Assembly (NCBI GenBank): GCA_002317155.1 | Contig: DCIR01000055.1 | Span: 1-64,000, forward strand | Direction of reading: 5' to 3' | Length of the DNA: 64,000 nucleotides | Origin: Lachnospiraceae bacterium UBA1721 | GTDB taxonomy: Bacteria > Bacillota > Clostridia > Lachnospirales > Lachnospiraceae | Part shown: positions 7,190 through 16,576 of the stretch, in pieces | Numbering within the stretch: the stretch's first letter is position 1 | Layout: each line of letters starts with the position of its first letter | Program-made: the position numbers and the translations under genes | The notes under the pieces: model-generated | Databases searched by the model: none | Told to the model about the DNA's origin: nothing | What the model saw: only the letters and a program-made list of their open reading frames with translations

Positions 7190-8647
7190 ATGTATAGAAA
7201 AGCTACAGAGGGCTGGGTGAAGCATATAGATTTCACCTTAATTGAACTGATTTGTTTATTTATATCGTTATTCATTTCTGCATGTATTAGACATGGAAAT
7301 TTAGGTATTATAGGTTTTTGGGATAAGTATGATATTTTAGTGCTTATAATGATAGCGGTAGATTTCGCAATGAGCATTATATTACATAGCTACAGTAGTG
7401 TGTTACGTAGAGGGGCGTGGAGAGAACTCAAAGCTACGCTGATGCTCATATTTTTTACCTGGGGTACAACTTTAGTACTTTTGTATATGGCACATATGGG
7501 TAATACATATTCTAGAAAAGTAATAGGGATAGCGGCTCTTATTCAGTTGGTTATTTCATATACTACTAGATTGATATGGAAGGCGATTATTAAGAAGATA
7601 AATATGCGTGTGGACGATAATAAAATACTTATTATTGCGCATAAAGATGAAGTGCATGAGATATTACGACAATTAAAGAAAGATGCTTTTAACTATGACA
7701 GAATAGTAGGTATTGCTACATTTGAAGAGAGTAATACCGAAGAAGAGATAGAAGGTGCTAAGATAATTGCTACAGCCCAAAATGTGGTGGAGTATGTACA
7801 GAGAAACTGGGTAGATGAAGTTATAATAGCGGTAAGGCCTGGAGCGAAACATCCGCTTGATATCTTCGAAGCATTAATAGATATGGGTGTGACTGTGCAT
7901 GTGCGAATAGATACTCTTCATACTGGAAGTGCAGCAGTGCAACAGGTGGTAAGCAAGAAAGGTCATATGCTTCTGCTTACGAATAGTAGGAAGTTTATGT
8001 CGAGAGGCCAAGCCATAATAAAGAGATCTATGGATATTTTAGGCGGATTAGCAGGATGTGTAGTGCTTGGAATCTTGTATATATGGGTGGCACCTAAGAT
8101 TAAGAAGGAATCTCCAGGGCCAGTATTTTTTAAGCAGACGAGAATAGGTAGGAACGGAAGAACCTTTAAGATATATAAGTTCAGAAGTATGTATATGGAT
8201 GCTGAGGAACGTAAGAAGGAACTGATGGAGAAGAATAACATCAAGGACGGGCTGATGTTTAAGATGGACTTTGATCCTAGAGTAATCGGTAATTATATCG
8301 ATGAAGAGGGTAATGAGCATACGGGAATCGGAGACTTGATAAGAAGAAAGTCTATTGATGAATTTCCGCAGTTTATAAATGTACTTAAAGGAGACATGAG
8401 TTTGGTAGGCACTAGACCACCGACACCTGATGAGTATGAAAAATACGAGCTTCACCATAAGAGCAGATTAGCATTCCCGGTAGGAGTAACCGGAATGTGG
8501 CAGGTAAGTGGTAGAAGTGAGATAACTGATTTTGAAGAAGTAGTAAGGTTAGATAATGAGTATATCCAGAATTGGAGTATAGGGCTGGATATAAAGATTC
8601 TATTTAAGACGGTAGTAGTGGTGTTTATGGGCAAAGGGGCAAAATAA
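7190..8647 (+). CDS. exopolysaccharide polyprenyl phosphoglycosyltransferase
   Basis: Starts repeat-unit synthesis by moving a sugar-1-phosphate from a UDP-sugar to undecaprenyl phosphate at the membrane. 485 residues: four or five N-terminal membrane helices, a nucleotide-binding-like middle domain (DNKILIIAHKDEVHEILRQL), one further helix, then the catalytic domain of the WcaJ/WbaP family (KRSMDILGGLAG, FFKQTRIGRNG, KFRSMYMDAE, RRKSIDEFPQFINVLKGD, GTRPPTPDEYE, GVTGMWQVSGRS). GGAG lies about 9 nt before ATG. First gene of the main series. The transferred sugar cannot be read from sequence. Confidence 0.93.
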   Translation: MYRKATEGWVKHIDFTLIELICLFISLFISACIRHGNLGIIGFWDKYDILVLIMIAVDFAMSIILHSYSSVLRRGAWRELKATLMLIFFTWGTTLVLLYMAHMGNTYSRKVIGIAALIQLVISYTTRLIWKAIIKKINMRVDDNKILIIAHKDEVHEILRQLKKDAFNYDRIVGIATFEESNTEEEIEGAKIIATAQNVVEYVQRNWVDEVIIAVRPGAKHPLDIFEALIDMGVTVHVRIDTLHTGSAAVQQVVSKKGHMLLLTNSRKFMSRGQAIIKRSMDILGGLAGCVVLGILYIWVAPKIKKESPGPVFFKQTRIGRNGRTFKIYKFRSMYMDAEERKKELMEKNNIKDGLMFKMDFDPRVIGNYIDEEGNEHTGIGDLIRRKSIDEFPQFINVLKGDMSLVGTRPPTPDEYEKYELHHKSRLAFPVGVTGMWQVSGRSEITDFEEVVRLDNEYIQNWSIGLDIKILFKTVVVVFMGKGAK

Positions 8648-8695
8648 AATTTATTTACTTTGACCATAGAATAGTGGTGTGCGCAGGAGGCTATG

Positions 8696-10144
8696 ATGGA
8701 GAGATATGAACGCGAAACAGACATTATTGATTTGATAGAGACTATTTGTAGGAAGTGGAGAATAATTCTAATCTTCATGTTAATCGGATTATTTGCAGGA
8801 CTGGGTATAGCTTTTTTTAAGTCGTATAATTTGAAAAAACAATCAACAAAAGAAAGCATTGTTATGACTGCTGAACAGCATTTGGCTGAAGTCGAGAAAA
8901 AATTATCTGATAGGGGTGACTATAGTGAACTTAAGCAGGTAGCTGATAATAATGTAGTAAATTATTATTATAAAATGAAGCAGTATGACTTACAGGCAGA
9001 TTATATAAGAAAATCCATTTATTACAATATTGATGAGCAGAATGTGGCTCAAGCTAAATTGACTTATTATATTGATAATAAGTATGTTTCATCATATTCA
9101 GTAGTAGATTCATACTACAATATAGAAAATATAATTCAGTACTATATTGATAGTATGCAGTCGTACGAATTATATGACAACATAATATCTAAAGTATATC
9201 CTGAGAGCGAGTATAAGTATATAGAAGAGTTGATTGATATTGGTACATCGTCGGGAAGTAATATTTACATTAATATAGTAGCTGATTCATTAGAAAATGC
9301 TCAAAAGATATCGGATATAATACAAAGTGAAATGATTACTGTTACTAAAAAGGCTGAAAACATCTACGGGGATGTGGAGTGTGAGTTACAGATTAATCAG
9401 TATTCTGTTTCAAGTGATATTGTGATGGTTCAAAACCATTCGGATTCGTTACAGAAGTTGAATGATATATCAATGAAAATTGATGCTATTAATAAATCAA
9501 TGACTGGAGCACAATTAGAATATTTTCAAGCAAAATTAGGAATGTATGAAGCAGAAATAAGTGAAGAACCTAGTTACTCTTTGATGTATTACTTCCCTAA
9601 GAAATTAGTTGTTTTAGCAGTAATATTAGGCGCATTAGTACCTATAGGATTTGTGTGCTGCGCATATTTTATGAGTGGAAGTATGAAGACATCACATGAT
9701 CTAGTAGATATAACAGAATCAATTTTGCTTGGTGTCATAGCGGAGAAGAAGATTAGTAGGAATCCTATAGATAAATTATTGGATAAAATATTTATTAATA
9801 AAGCATTTGATAGTAACTATGAAACGAACTGTGAGGTGGTTGCAAATTATATCATCGAGTTAATGAAGAAGTATGAGGTATCATCGCTGTGTATGATTGG
9901 CTCGGTTGAGTATGCAGAAGATAAAATGGTAGTTAACCTAGTAGAAAGATTAGTAAAGAAGAATTTGGACATAAAAATAGCGGATAATTTCTTGAAGAAT
10001 ACCGAAGGAATGGCTATTGTTAATAATTCGGATGTGATTGTAATATGTGAAAAAGCCAACCAATCAATGTGTGACAATATTAAGCAAGAAGCTAATTTAT
10101 TACGTTTAGATGGTAAGAAAATATTAGGTTGCCTTGTTGTATAG
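8696..10144 (+). CDS. Wzz-type chain-length protein with degenerate kinase-like C-terminus
   Basis: 482 residues. A short cytoplasmic start precedes membrane helix 1 (residues ~22-42, IILIFMLIGLFAGLG). A long coiled-coil-like extracytoplasmic section follows, then helix 2 (~300-325, LVVLAVILGALVPIG): the Wzz/CapA topology. After it comes a cytoplasmic domain whose pattern follows CpsD/BY-kinases (SSLCMIGSVEYAEDKMVVNL, then NNSDVIVICEKANQSM and DGKKILGCLVV), but the Walker A GxxGxGKS/T is missing and no Tyr-rich tail exists. It probably controls chain length without kinase activity. ATG 8696 is preferred (AGGAGG, 5 nt) over the ATG 3 nt earlier. Confidence 0.8.
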   Translation: MERYERETDIIDLIETICRKWRIILIFMLIGLFAGLGIAFFKSYNLKKQSTKESIVMTAEQHLAEVEKKLSDRGDYSELKQVADNNVVNYYYKMKQYDLQADYIRKSIYYNIDEQNVAQAKLTYYIDNKYVSSYSVVDSYYNIENIIQYYIDSMQSYELYDNIISKVYPESEYKYIEELIDIGTSSGSNIYINIVADSLENAQKISDIIQSEMITVTKKAENIYGDVECELQINQYSVSSDIVMVQNHSDSLQKLNDISMKIDAINKSMTGAQLEYFQAKLGMYEAEISEEPSYSLMYYFPKKLVVLAVILGALVPIGFVCCAYFMSGSMKTSHDLVDITESILLGVIAEKKISRNPIDKLLDKIFINKAFDSNYETNCEVVANYIIELMKKYEVSSLCMIGSVEYAEDKMVVNLVERLVKKNLDIKIADNFLKNTEGMAIVNNSDVIVICEKANQSMCDNIKQEANLLRLDGKKILGCLVV

Positions 10145-10208
10145 TTTATTAATTACATAGTATTAAAGATTGGTTTGTTCATTATAGCAGATGCTAGGAG
10201 ATGTATAT

Positions 10209-10967
10209 ATGAGAACAGTTGATAAGAATAGTATTCCTATTTGCAATATCATGGGAGTAAATCTTGCTGCTATAAACATGGAATGGCTTCTTGATTTCAC
10301 AAGAGAGAATATAAGTGATTTGGGTGGTGAATACATATGTGTTACAAATGTGCATACAACTGTTACTGCCTATGAAGATGACGAGTATAAGACGATTCAG
10401 AATTCATCGATTCTTTCAATTCCAGACGGCGGACCATTGTCTACAGTAGGAAGGAAAAGAGGATATAGTAGTATGAAAAGGACTACAGGCCCGTCTTATA
10501 TGGTAGAAATATTTAAGTTGTCTACCCGAAATGGATGGAAGCATTTTTTTTATGGTTCAAAACAAGAAACCCTTGATAAATTAAGAAGTGAGTTAGAAGT
10601 TAATTACCCTGGCATAGATATTGTTGGGATGTATAGCCCTCCTTTTAGGCAGTTAACGGATGATGAAAATGTTAAAGTTGTCGATATGATTAATAAAACA
10701 ATGCCTGATTTTGTATGGGTGGGGTTAGGGGCACCGAAACAGGAAATTTGGATGTATAACCATAAAGGTGTTATTAATGGATTAATGGTTGGGGTTGGTG
10801 CTGGATTTGATTACTTAGCGGGTAATATAAGAAGAGCTCCCGAGTGGATGCAAAAAATGAATCTTGAGTGGTTGTTTAGATTGTTTCAAGATCCCAAAAG
10901 ACTATTTAAGAGATATTTTAATACGAATATAAAATTTATATGGCATGCAATAATTAGAGGAAAATAG
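10209..10967 (+). CDS. WecG/TagA/CpsF family glycosyltransferase
   Basis: GT26 enzyme adding a second sugar, typically a ManNAc-type residue, to a lipid-linked sugar at the inner membrane face. 252 residues with the family blocks: NVHTTVTAYEDDEY, SIPDGGPLSTVGRKRG, FFYGSKQETLDKL, VWVGLGAPKQEIWMY, GVGAGFDYLAGNIRRAPEWM. ATG 10209 is chosen because TAGGAG is 8 nt upstream; ATG 10191 has no such site. It follows the Wzz-like gene by 64 nt, and its stop overlaps the next gene's region (TAGTGATG), indicating translational coupling. Confidence 0.92.
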   Translation: MRTVDKNSIPICNIMGVNLAAINMEWLLDFTRENISDLGGEYICVTNVHTTVTAYEDDEYKTIQNSSILSIPDGGPLSTVGRKRGYSSMKRTTGPSYMVEIFKLSTRNGWKHFFYGSKQETLDKLRSELEVNYPGIDIVGMYSPPFRQLTDDENVKVVDMINKTMPDFVWVGLGAPKQEIWMYNHKGVINGLMVGVGAGFDYLAGNIRRAPEWMQKMNLEWLFRLFQDPKRLFKRYFNTNIKFIWHAIIRGK

Positions 10968-10969
10968 TG

Positions 10970-12133
10970 ATGAAGGCAACAGTACTTATTGTTCACAATT
11001 ATTATCAAATCCCTGGCGGAGAAGATACTGTTGTGGCTAATGAGAAGAAGATGCTGGAGGATAATGGGCATAAAGTAATTCTATATTCTCGTAATAATAA
11101 TGAGTTAAAGGAAATGAGTTTGTTAAAAAAAATATTCCTTCCTCTGTCAACAATTTATAATTTTAGGACGTCACGAGAAATAAAAAGAATAATAAGAAAT
11201 GAAAATATTGATATAGTCCATGTTCATAATACATTAAACTTGATTAGCCCTGCTGTTTATTATGCTGGATTAAAAATGCAGAAACCGGTTATTCAGACAA
11301 TTCATAATTTTAGGTTGCTATGTCCGGGAGCAACCTTTTACAGAGATGGTCACATTTGTGAAGACTGTGTTTCAAAAGGGTTAATGTGTGCTGTGAGACA
11401 TAAGTGTTACAGAAATAGTTTTTTGCAAACATTGTTATGTGCTGTGAGTACAAAGGTTCATAGAATTACTGGCGTATATAAAAAAATAAACTATATTTGT
11501 TTGACGGAATTTAATAAAGAAAAAATGCAAATGCTCAAAGGGGTAAGAGGGGAAAAGATATTTGTAAAGCCCAATTTTGTTACTTCTAGTGGTGATTATG
11601 TAATAGAAGAAAATAGAAAGAATCAGTTTGTATTTGCGGGGAGAATAGACAAACTGAAAGGTATAGATATTCTATTAAATGTTTGGGCTAATATAGGAGT
11701 TGATGCACCTAAGCTAGTAATTTGTGGAACAGGTCCGTTAGAAGATTGGTGTAAAAAGTTTATTTCCGAGAAGTGTGTAAATGCGGAGATGGTTGGATTT
11801 GTTTCAAATGAAAAAGTTAAGGAAATAATAGGTAGTAGCAAGGCTTTGATTCTTCCTACACAGTGGTATGAAGGGTTCCCAATGTCAATAGTAGAGGCAT
11901 ATTCAACCGGTACGCCGGTGATTTGTACTGACTTGGGAAATTGTGGCTGTGTCGTTGAAGAAAATGTTACCGGATATAAATTTAGAAATGGTGAAGAATT
12001 AAAATTAATTGTTAATAATTTCGAGGATTTTGGGGAAAAGGTTATTAATGTATTTAATAACCAATATACCGAGTCGGAAAATTATAAACTTCTAGAGTCT
12101 ATATACAATAAAGTTTTAGGAAAAGAAATATGA
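10970..12133 (+). CDS. glycosyltransferase family 4
   Basis: Retaining GT-B glycosyltransferase of 387 residues. The N-terminal domain contains NYYQIPGGEDTVVANE and DIVHVHNTLNLISPAVYYA. A Cys-rich acceptor-side section follows (LLCPGATFYRDGHICEDC). The donor-binding C-terminal domain has FVFAGRIDKLKGIDILL and PTQWYEGFPMSIVEAYSTG with the EX7E-like motif. GAGG lies 9 nt before ATG 10970. The stop codon overlaps the next start by 4 nt (ATGA). It adds one sugar to the growing repeat; donor unknown. Confidence 0.9.
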   Translation: MKATVLIVHNYYQIPGGEDTVVANEKKMLEDNGHKVILYSRNNNELKEMSLLKKIFLPLSTIYNFRTSREIKRIIRNENIDIVHVHNTLNLISPAVYYAGLKMQKPVIQTIHNFRLLCPGATFYRDGHICEDCVSKGLMCAVRHKCYRNSFLQTLLCAVSTKVHRITGVYKKINYICLTEFNKEKMQMLKGVRGEKIFVKPNFVTSSGDYVIEENRKNQFVFAGRIDKLKGIDILLNVWANIGVDAPKLVICGTGPLEDWCKKFISEKCVNAEMVGFVSNEKVKEIIGSSKALILPTQWYEGFPMSIVEAYSTGTPVICTDLGNCGCVVEENVTGYKFRNGEELKLIVNNFEDFGEKVINVFNNQYTESENYKLLESIYNKVLGKEI

Positions 12134-13248
12134 AAAAAATTTTGGTATACATTCCTTCATGGTGTAACAATTCAAATGCTGAGGGGATAGGGTCTTTTGT
12201 TGCCAATGTCTTTCATAATATAAAAGGATATGAATTCTTTTTTTTACAGTTTGGAGATATTGAACCTTTTTTTAAAAAAAATATTTTGAGTAAAGGTGGA
12301 AAAGTCGTAAATAAAGTTGAATTAAAGAAAGGGTGGTCGGGTAAGCGGCAACTTATAAAAGAATTGATTTCTGAAATTGAGCATAGTCAGTATGATTTTT
12401 TGTATTTTAATACCTCCACCCCTGTAGATAATTATGTTGTTAGTTGTGTTAAGAAAAAAACATCTATAAAAATAATTATTCACTCTCATAGTGTAATGCC
12501 CAAAGATAATATGACTAATAGAATAAAGCAGTTATTTTCGTTGTTTGATAAGACGAATGAAATTAGGTTTGCCTGTTCACATAATGCTGCCCAATGGGTG
12601 TTTAATAAAAATGTAATAAAAAACAATGAATATACTGTTTTGGTAAATGGAGTTGATATTAATAAGTTTTCGTTTAATCAGCTTATACGAAATCAGATGA
12701 GAAATGATCTAAATATTTGTGAAAATGATTTTGTAATTGGTCATGTTGGGACTTTGGATTATAACAAAAATCAAATATATCTTGTTGAAATAGTTAAAAG
12801 GCTTTTAGCGGATAATAAGAATGTTAAGTTGATTTTGATTGGGGATGGTAGTGACAGACGTGAAATAGAAAGTAAGATATTTGAGTACTCTCTTGAGAGT
12901 AATGTTATTTTGTTGGGAACTAAAGAGAATATAAATGAATATATGCAGGCATTTGATTGTTTTCTTATGCCTTCATTGTATGAAGGATTTGGTTTAGTCG
13001 CAGTAGAAGCACAGGCTAGTGGATTGTTTACTGTGTTATCGGAAGGGGTTCCAATTGATGTTGTAGCTGAAAAGGAAAAAGTTATGTTTCTACCATTAGC
13101 ACAAATTGATGAATGGGTTAATGTTGTTAGCGAATTAGCGGAAAAATCAGGTTATAACAGAGATATCGATAGGAAACAGTTTGAGAAAGTTGATATTAGT
13201 AATACAGCATTGTTGTTTGAAAAGTTCCTAAATGAATCGGGAGAATAA
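12130..13248 (+). CDS. glycosyltransferase family 4
   Basis: GT-B enzyme of 372 residues. The N-terminus is MKKILVYIPSWCNNSNAEGIG, the hinge is VLVNGVDINKFS, the donor domain GHVGTLDYNKNQIYLVEIV, and the nucleotide-sugar motif MPSLYEGFGLVAVEAQASG. Starts on the ATGA overlap with the previous gene, so the pair is translationally coupled. Donor and linkage cannot be inferred. Confidence 0.9.
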   Translation: MKKILVYIPSWCNNSNAEGIGSFVANVFHNIKGYEFFFLQFGDIEPFFKKNILSKGGKVVNKVELKKGWSGKRQLIKELISEIEHSQYDFLYFNTSTPVDNYVVSCVKKKTSIKIIIHSHSVMPKDNMTNRIKQLFSLFDKTNEIRFACSHNAAQWVFNKNVIKNNEYTVLVNGVDINKFSFNQLIRNQMRNDLNICENDFVIGHVGTLDYNKNQIYLVEIVKRLLADNKNVKLILIGDGSDRREIESKIFEYSLESNVILLGTKENINEYMQAFDCFLMPSLYEGFGLVAVEAQASGLFTVLSEGVPIDVVAEKEKVMFLPLAQIDEWVNVVSELAEKSGYNRDIDRKQFEKVDISNTALLFEKFLNESGE

Positions 13249-13250
13249 TA

Positions 13251-14510
13251 ATGGTAGTAATCATTTTATTGTTTTCATATTGGATTTTTTGTTCATTTTT
13301 CGGAAATGATTTGATCCAACTTAAATTATTTGGAGTGCCCACATTTTATATGTTCATGGGGATTGGCTTGCTTCTTTTCTTTGTTATGCTGCTCAATTAC
13401 AAAGGCTTACCTAGAAGTGTATTTGTCAATAATAAAAATTGTTCAAAATGGTTAAAAAGTATTGTGTGCTTCATAGCACTATCGTTGGTATATTTAGTAT
13501 TATCTTTTTTCAATTTTTTCAGTTCTGTATTTAGTATTGATGCAGAATATAAAGCAGAGTATGTTTTCAGACATGGATACTTAGCTTTTACGTTTCCTAT
13601 TATATTCGTGTTGATTATTCTAATGTCAAAGAATAAGGATAGGCTATCCCGTATTATTAAGAACAATAAAATGATGTTTGCACTTTGGCTGTTTGTATTT
13701 GTGGGTAAATTTCTTATTGGTTTTGATGTTAGAACATACAGATCTGTTTTGTTGTTTTTTGCATCTCTGATTTTTTTTAATAATCCTAAAAAGCCTTATT
13801 CATATGTTGTTTTGGGATTAAGTATTATGTGGGGGTCTAATATTGAACAGAGTAGTACGACAGTTTTGGGACTCTTATTAGCGTTTTTGTTTACACTATG
13901 TGGCAGAACTATTTACGTTTTCTTTCATAGATTTATTGGGTTAAAGATGTATGTTGTAATTGGGTTAGTCTCTGCTTTAGTATACTTGCTATTTAATGGA
14001 ATAATTATGCTAAATGATCCTAATACGATGTGGAGAGTTCAATATTGGGCATATGAATTTCAAACCTTGGCCAAAACGATGTTTATAGGGGTTGGGTATG
14101 GCGTAGCATATGCAAGCCCTAACTGTTTAAGTGGGATTAATAATCCATATGTGTTCCTTGATCAAGCTGAAGAAGGGACTGGAATTTGGGTAATTACTCA
14201 ACATAGTTCGTTAATGAACAGCTTTTATAGGTTAGGTTTAGTAGGGGCATTATTAACAGTAAGTATATTTATAATAGAACCTATTCGCTGGATATTTATG
14301 GTTGAAAAAAATAAAGAATTCAGGAATGATTCGTTGATTAAGTGGGCAAGTTTTAATTTTGTATTTAACTTAAGTGTAATACTTACTAACCCGGGATTGG
14401 AGAGCCCACCATTTTATATTGGATTTGTTTATTCTTATGCAGTTTTGTTTGCGGTATTACTTCACAATACCAATGAGAAAATGAAGCATATTGGGAGAGC
14501 GTTTGTATGA
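13251..14510 (+). CDS. O-antigen polymerase-like membrane protein (Wzy candidate)
   Basis: 419 residues with eleven or more hydrophobic segments and one large external loop (about residues 260-315: MWRVQYWAYEFQTLAKTM, GVGYGVAYASPNCLSG, TQHSSLMNSFYRLGLVGAL). The H-S-S-x-x-N loop pattern and topology match Wzy/ligase proteins. GGGAG lies 7 nt upstream. It is embedded between glycosyltransferases and overlaps the next gene by 4 nt, so it is the better candidate for the repeat-unit polymerase. Confidence 0.72.
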   Translation: MVVIILLFSYWIFCSFFGNDLIQLKLFGVPTFYMFMGIGLLLFFVMLLNYKGLPRSVFVNNKNCSKWLKSIVCFIALSLVYLVLSFFNFFSSVFSIDAEYKAEYVFRHGYLAFTFPIIFVLIILMSKNKDRLSRIIKNNKMMFALWLFVFVGKFLIGFDVRTYRSVLLFFASLIFFNNPKKPYSYVVLGLSIMWGSNIEQSSTTVLGLLLAFLFTLCGRTIYVFFHRFIGLKMYVVIGLVSALVYLLFNGIIMLNDPNTMWRVQYWAYEFQTLAKTMFIGVGYGVAYASPNCLSGINNPYVFLDQAEEGTGIWVITQHSSLMNSFYRLGLVGALLTVSIFIIEPIRWIFMVEKNKEFRNDSLIKWASFNFVFNLSVILTNPGLESPPFYIGFVYSYAVLFAVLLHNTNEKMKHIGRAFV

Positions 14511-15373
14511 CTTTTATAATTTTGATTAATTATAATGGATACGCAGATACTTTAGAGTGTGTGAATAGTATTTTTGAGAATGAAAATTCAGAATATAGAA
14601 TTATTATCGTAGATAATGGCTCAAATTCAAATGACGTAGAACAACTGTTGAAGTTAGAAACCACTACAAATAAAGTGAAAGTGATAGTACAAGAAAATTT
14701 AGGATTTTCTGGTGGTAATAATGTTGGCATTAAATATGCATTGGAGCATGGAGCAGATTACATATGTTTGTTAAATAATGATACTACTGTGGAAAAGAAT
14801 TTTCTTAGTGAATTAATAAATGTTTTTAAGCTTTGCTCCAATGTAGGAGCAGTTTGTCCAATTATATATGATTATTATGATAAGGATAATATTACATATA
14901 TGGGTGGTTATATTAATTATAAAAACGGAAGAACTTGTATTTATGGGATGGATATTGATTTGTCGGGCAGATCAATGGAACTGCAAAAAACAGATTTTGC
15001 GACGGGATGCTGTTTATTGATGCCTCATGATGCAATTGAGCAAGTTGGTTTATTGTGTGAAGATTATTTTTTGTATTACGAGGATTCTGATTATTCGCTC
15101 AAGATACGCGAGAAGTATGATATATATCTGCAACCCAAAGCGAAAATATACCATAAAGAATCGGTTTCAACCGGTAACATGTCGGATTTGAAGAATTATT
15201 ATCTAGCGCGTAATAGGTTATTTTTTATAAAGAATAGTTTTGTGGGAGTTCAAAAGGTTAAGGCGTTGGTAGTAGCAATGTTAAGTAATATAAAGAATTC
15301 AATAAAGAATAGAAATTCAGTATATTTAATTGGCACCTTGGATTTTTTTAGAAAAAAAATTGGAAGAAGGTAG
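14507..15373 (+). CDS. glycosyltransferase family 2
   Basis: Inverting GT-A enzyme of 288 residues. It carries FIILINYNGYADTLECVNSI, the nucleotide motif IIIVDNGSNSND, ENLGFSGGNNVGIKYAL, the DxD-type LLNNDTTVEKNFL, and the late YYEDSDYSLKIREK acceptor-side motif typical of rhamnosyl/abequosyl-like members. ATGA overlap with the previous gene. The donor is unknown, although this subgroup often uses deoxysugars. Confidence 0.92.
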   Translation: MTFIILINYNGYADTLECVNSIFENENSEYRIIIVDNGSNSNDVEQLLKLETTTNKVKVIVQENLGFSGGNNVGIKYALEHGADYICLLNNDTTVEKNFLSELINVFKLCSNVGAVCPIIYDYYDKDNITYMGGYINYKNGRTCIYGMDIDLSGRSMELQKTDFATGCCLLMPHDAIEQVGLLCEDYFLYYEDSDYSLKIREKYDIYLQPKAKIYHKESVSTGNMSDLKNYYLARNRLFFIKNSFVGVQKVKALVVAMLSNIKNSIKNRNSVYLIGTLDFFRKKIGRR

Positions 15374-15380
15374 TTAGGAA

Positions 15381-16436
15381 TTGAAAAAATCTAGAAATTC
15401 ATCATTAGAGTTGTTGCGTATTTTATTAATGCTGGGTGTAGTGGTTTTACATTATAATAATGGAAATATCGGGGGAGGATTTAGATATGTGGTCGAAGGG
15501 TCGGTAAATCAATATTATTTGTTTTTATCAGAAAGTATATCTATTCATGCTGTGAATACATTTGTTTTGATTTCGGCTTATTTCTTATCAGTAGTTGATA
15601 AAAGAAGTGTCTTTAAGGTGATAGAACTATTGATTCAAGTTAGTGTGTTCCGTGAGATTTTTTATATTGTTGAAAATATTGGACATATTTCGATTGGCGG
15701 TATTATTTATAATATTATTCCGTTAAATTATTTCGTGATATTATATTCAGTTATTTATTTGTTAAGTCCTTATATAAACAAGTTGTGTAACAGCCTAAGT
15801 AAAAAACAAATGAAGAAGTTGCTGATAATGAGTCTCTGTTTTTTCTCAGTATGGACTATACTAATTGATTACATAGGTGATTTGATCGAAAATGATTTTA
15901 CTCAATTAAGTACAATAGGTGCATTTGGTAGTCAGGCTGGATATACCATTGTCAATTTCTTTGTTATATATATTATAGGTTATTATATTCGGCATTATAT
16001 AGGTGTGATAAGTCCAGGTAAAAGTTTAACTGGGATTGCTGTATGTGTGAGCCTTCTCTTTGTTTTATCTATCGCAGAGCATATTCTTTTATTACCAAGT
16101 ATAGTGACTTGGAATTATAATAATCCGATTATTATAGGCTTGTCGATTTTTTGTTTATTGTTCTTTGGTAATTTTAGCTGGAGCAGTTGTGCTGTTAATG
16201 AATTAGCGCAAGCGGCGTTCACATGTTTTCTTATACATACATATTTCTTAAAATTTTTTGAGATAAATAATTTTGTAAATGGAAATTTGGGGGTGCTAAT
16301 ACTACATCAAATTGGGGTCGCGATTGTGCTATATTTGCTTTCATATGCTATATATAAGGTTTATTCATTATTGAGTAGGATGACTCTAATACCAATAAAA
16401 CGATTATGTGAAAAACTGGATGAGAGATTATATTGA
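15381..16436 (+). CDS. acyltransferase family 3 membrane protein
   Basis: Integral membrane O-acyltransferase (AT3/OafA-NodX fold) of 351 residues with about ten helices. The family start RNSSLELLRILLMLGVVVLHY includes the catalytic His, and TCFLIHTYFLKF is near the C-terminus. It likely acetylates the repeat unit. TTG 15381 is the only start codon close to the conserved N-terminus, with AGAAGG 10 nt upstream. The stop overlaps a possible small ORF. Confidence 0.88.
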   Translation: MKKSRNSSLELLRILLMLGVVVLHYNNGNIGGGFRYVVEGSVNQYYLFLSESISIHAVNTFVLISAYFLSVVDKRSVFKVIELLIQVSVFREIFYIVENIGHISIGGIIYNIIPLNYFVILYSVIYLLSPYINKLCNSLSKKQMKKLLIMSLCFFSVWTILIDYIGDLIENDFTQLSTIGAFGSQAGYTIVNFFVIYIIGYYIRHYIGVISPGKSLTGIAVCVSLLFVLSIAEHILLLPSIVTWNYNNPIIIGLSIFCLLFFGNFSWSSCAVNELAQAAFTCFLIHTYFLKFFEINNFVNGNLGVLILHQIGVAIVLYLLSYAIYKVYSLLSRMTLIPIKRLCEKLDERLY

Positions 16437-16576
16437 ATGATAGGGATATTCTTTATATACAAGTGCTGTTGAATGTATTATTTAACAAAAGGAACAATGA
16501 AGAATTGGTAGAAAAAAGATTAATCTTATGGGGGGATTATGGTTATTCATTTTTTGAAAAGATATATAATAAATAA
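16433..16576 (+). CDS. possible 47-residue ORF or gene remnant
   Basis: From TTG 16433, overlapping the acyltransferase stop codon, an open frame runs to TAA 16576 and overlaps the next gene's start out of frame. It encodes a Leu/Asn-rich peptide ending GDYGYSFFEKIYNK. It has no good ribosome binding site. It may be the 3' remnant of a lost gene or chance; I do not recognise it. Confidence 0.25.
   Translation: MNDRDILYIQVLLNVLFNKRNNEELVEKRLILWGDYGYSFFEKIYNK

Noticed and set aside
8048..8458. Minus-strand frames opposite the phosphoglycosyltransferase catalytic domain
   Set aside because: Mirror of a strongly conserved coding region, with no start signals.
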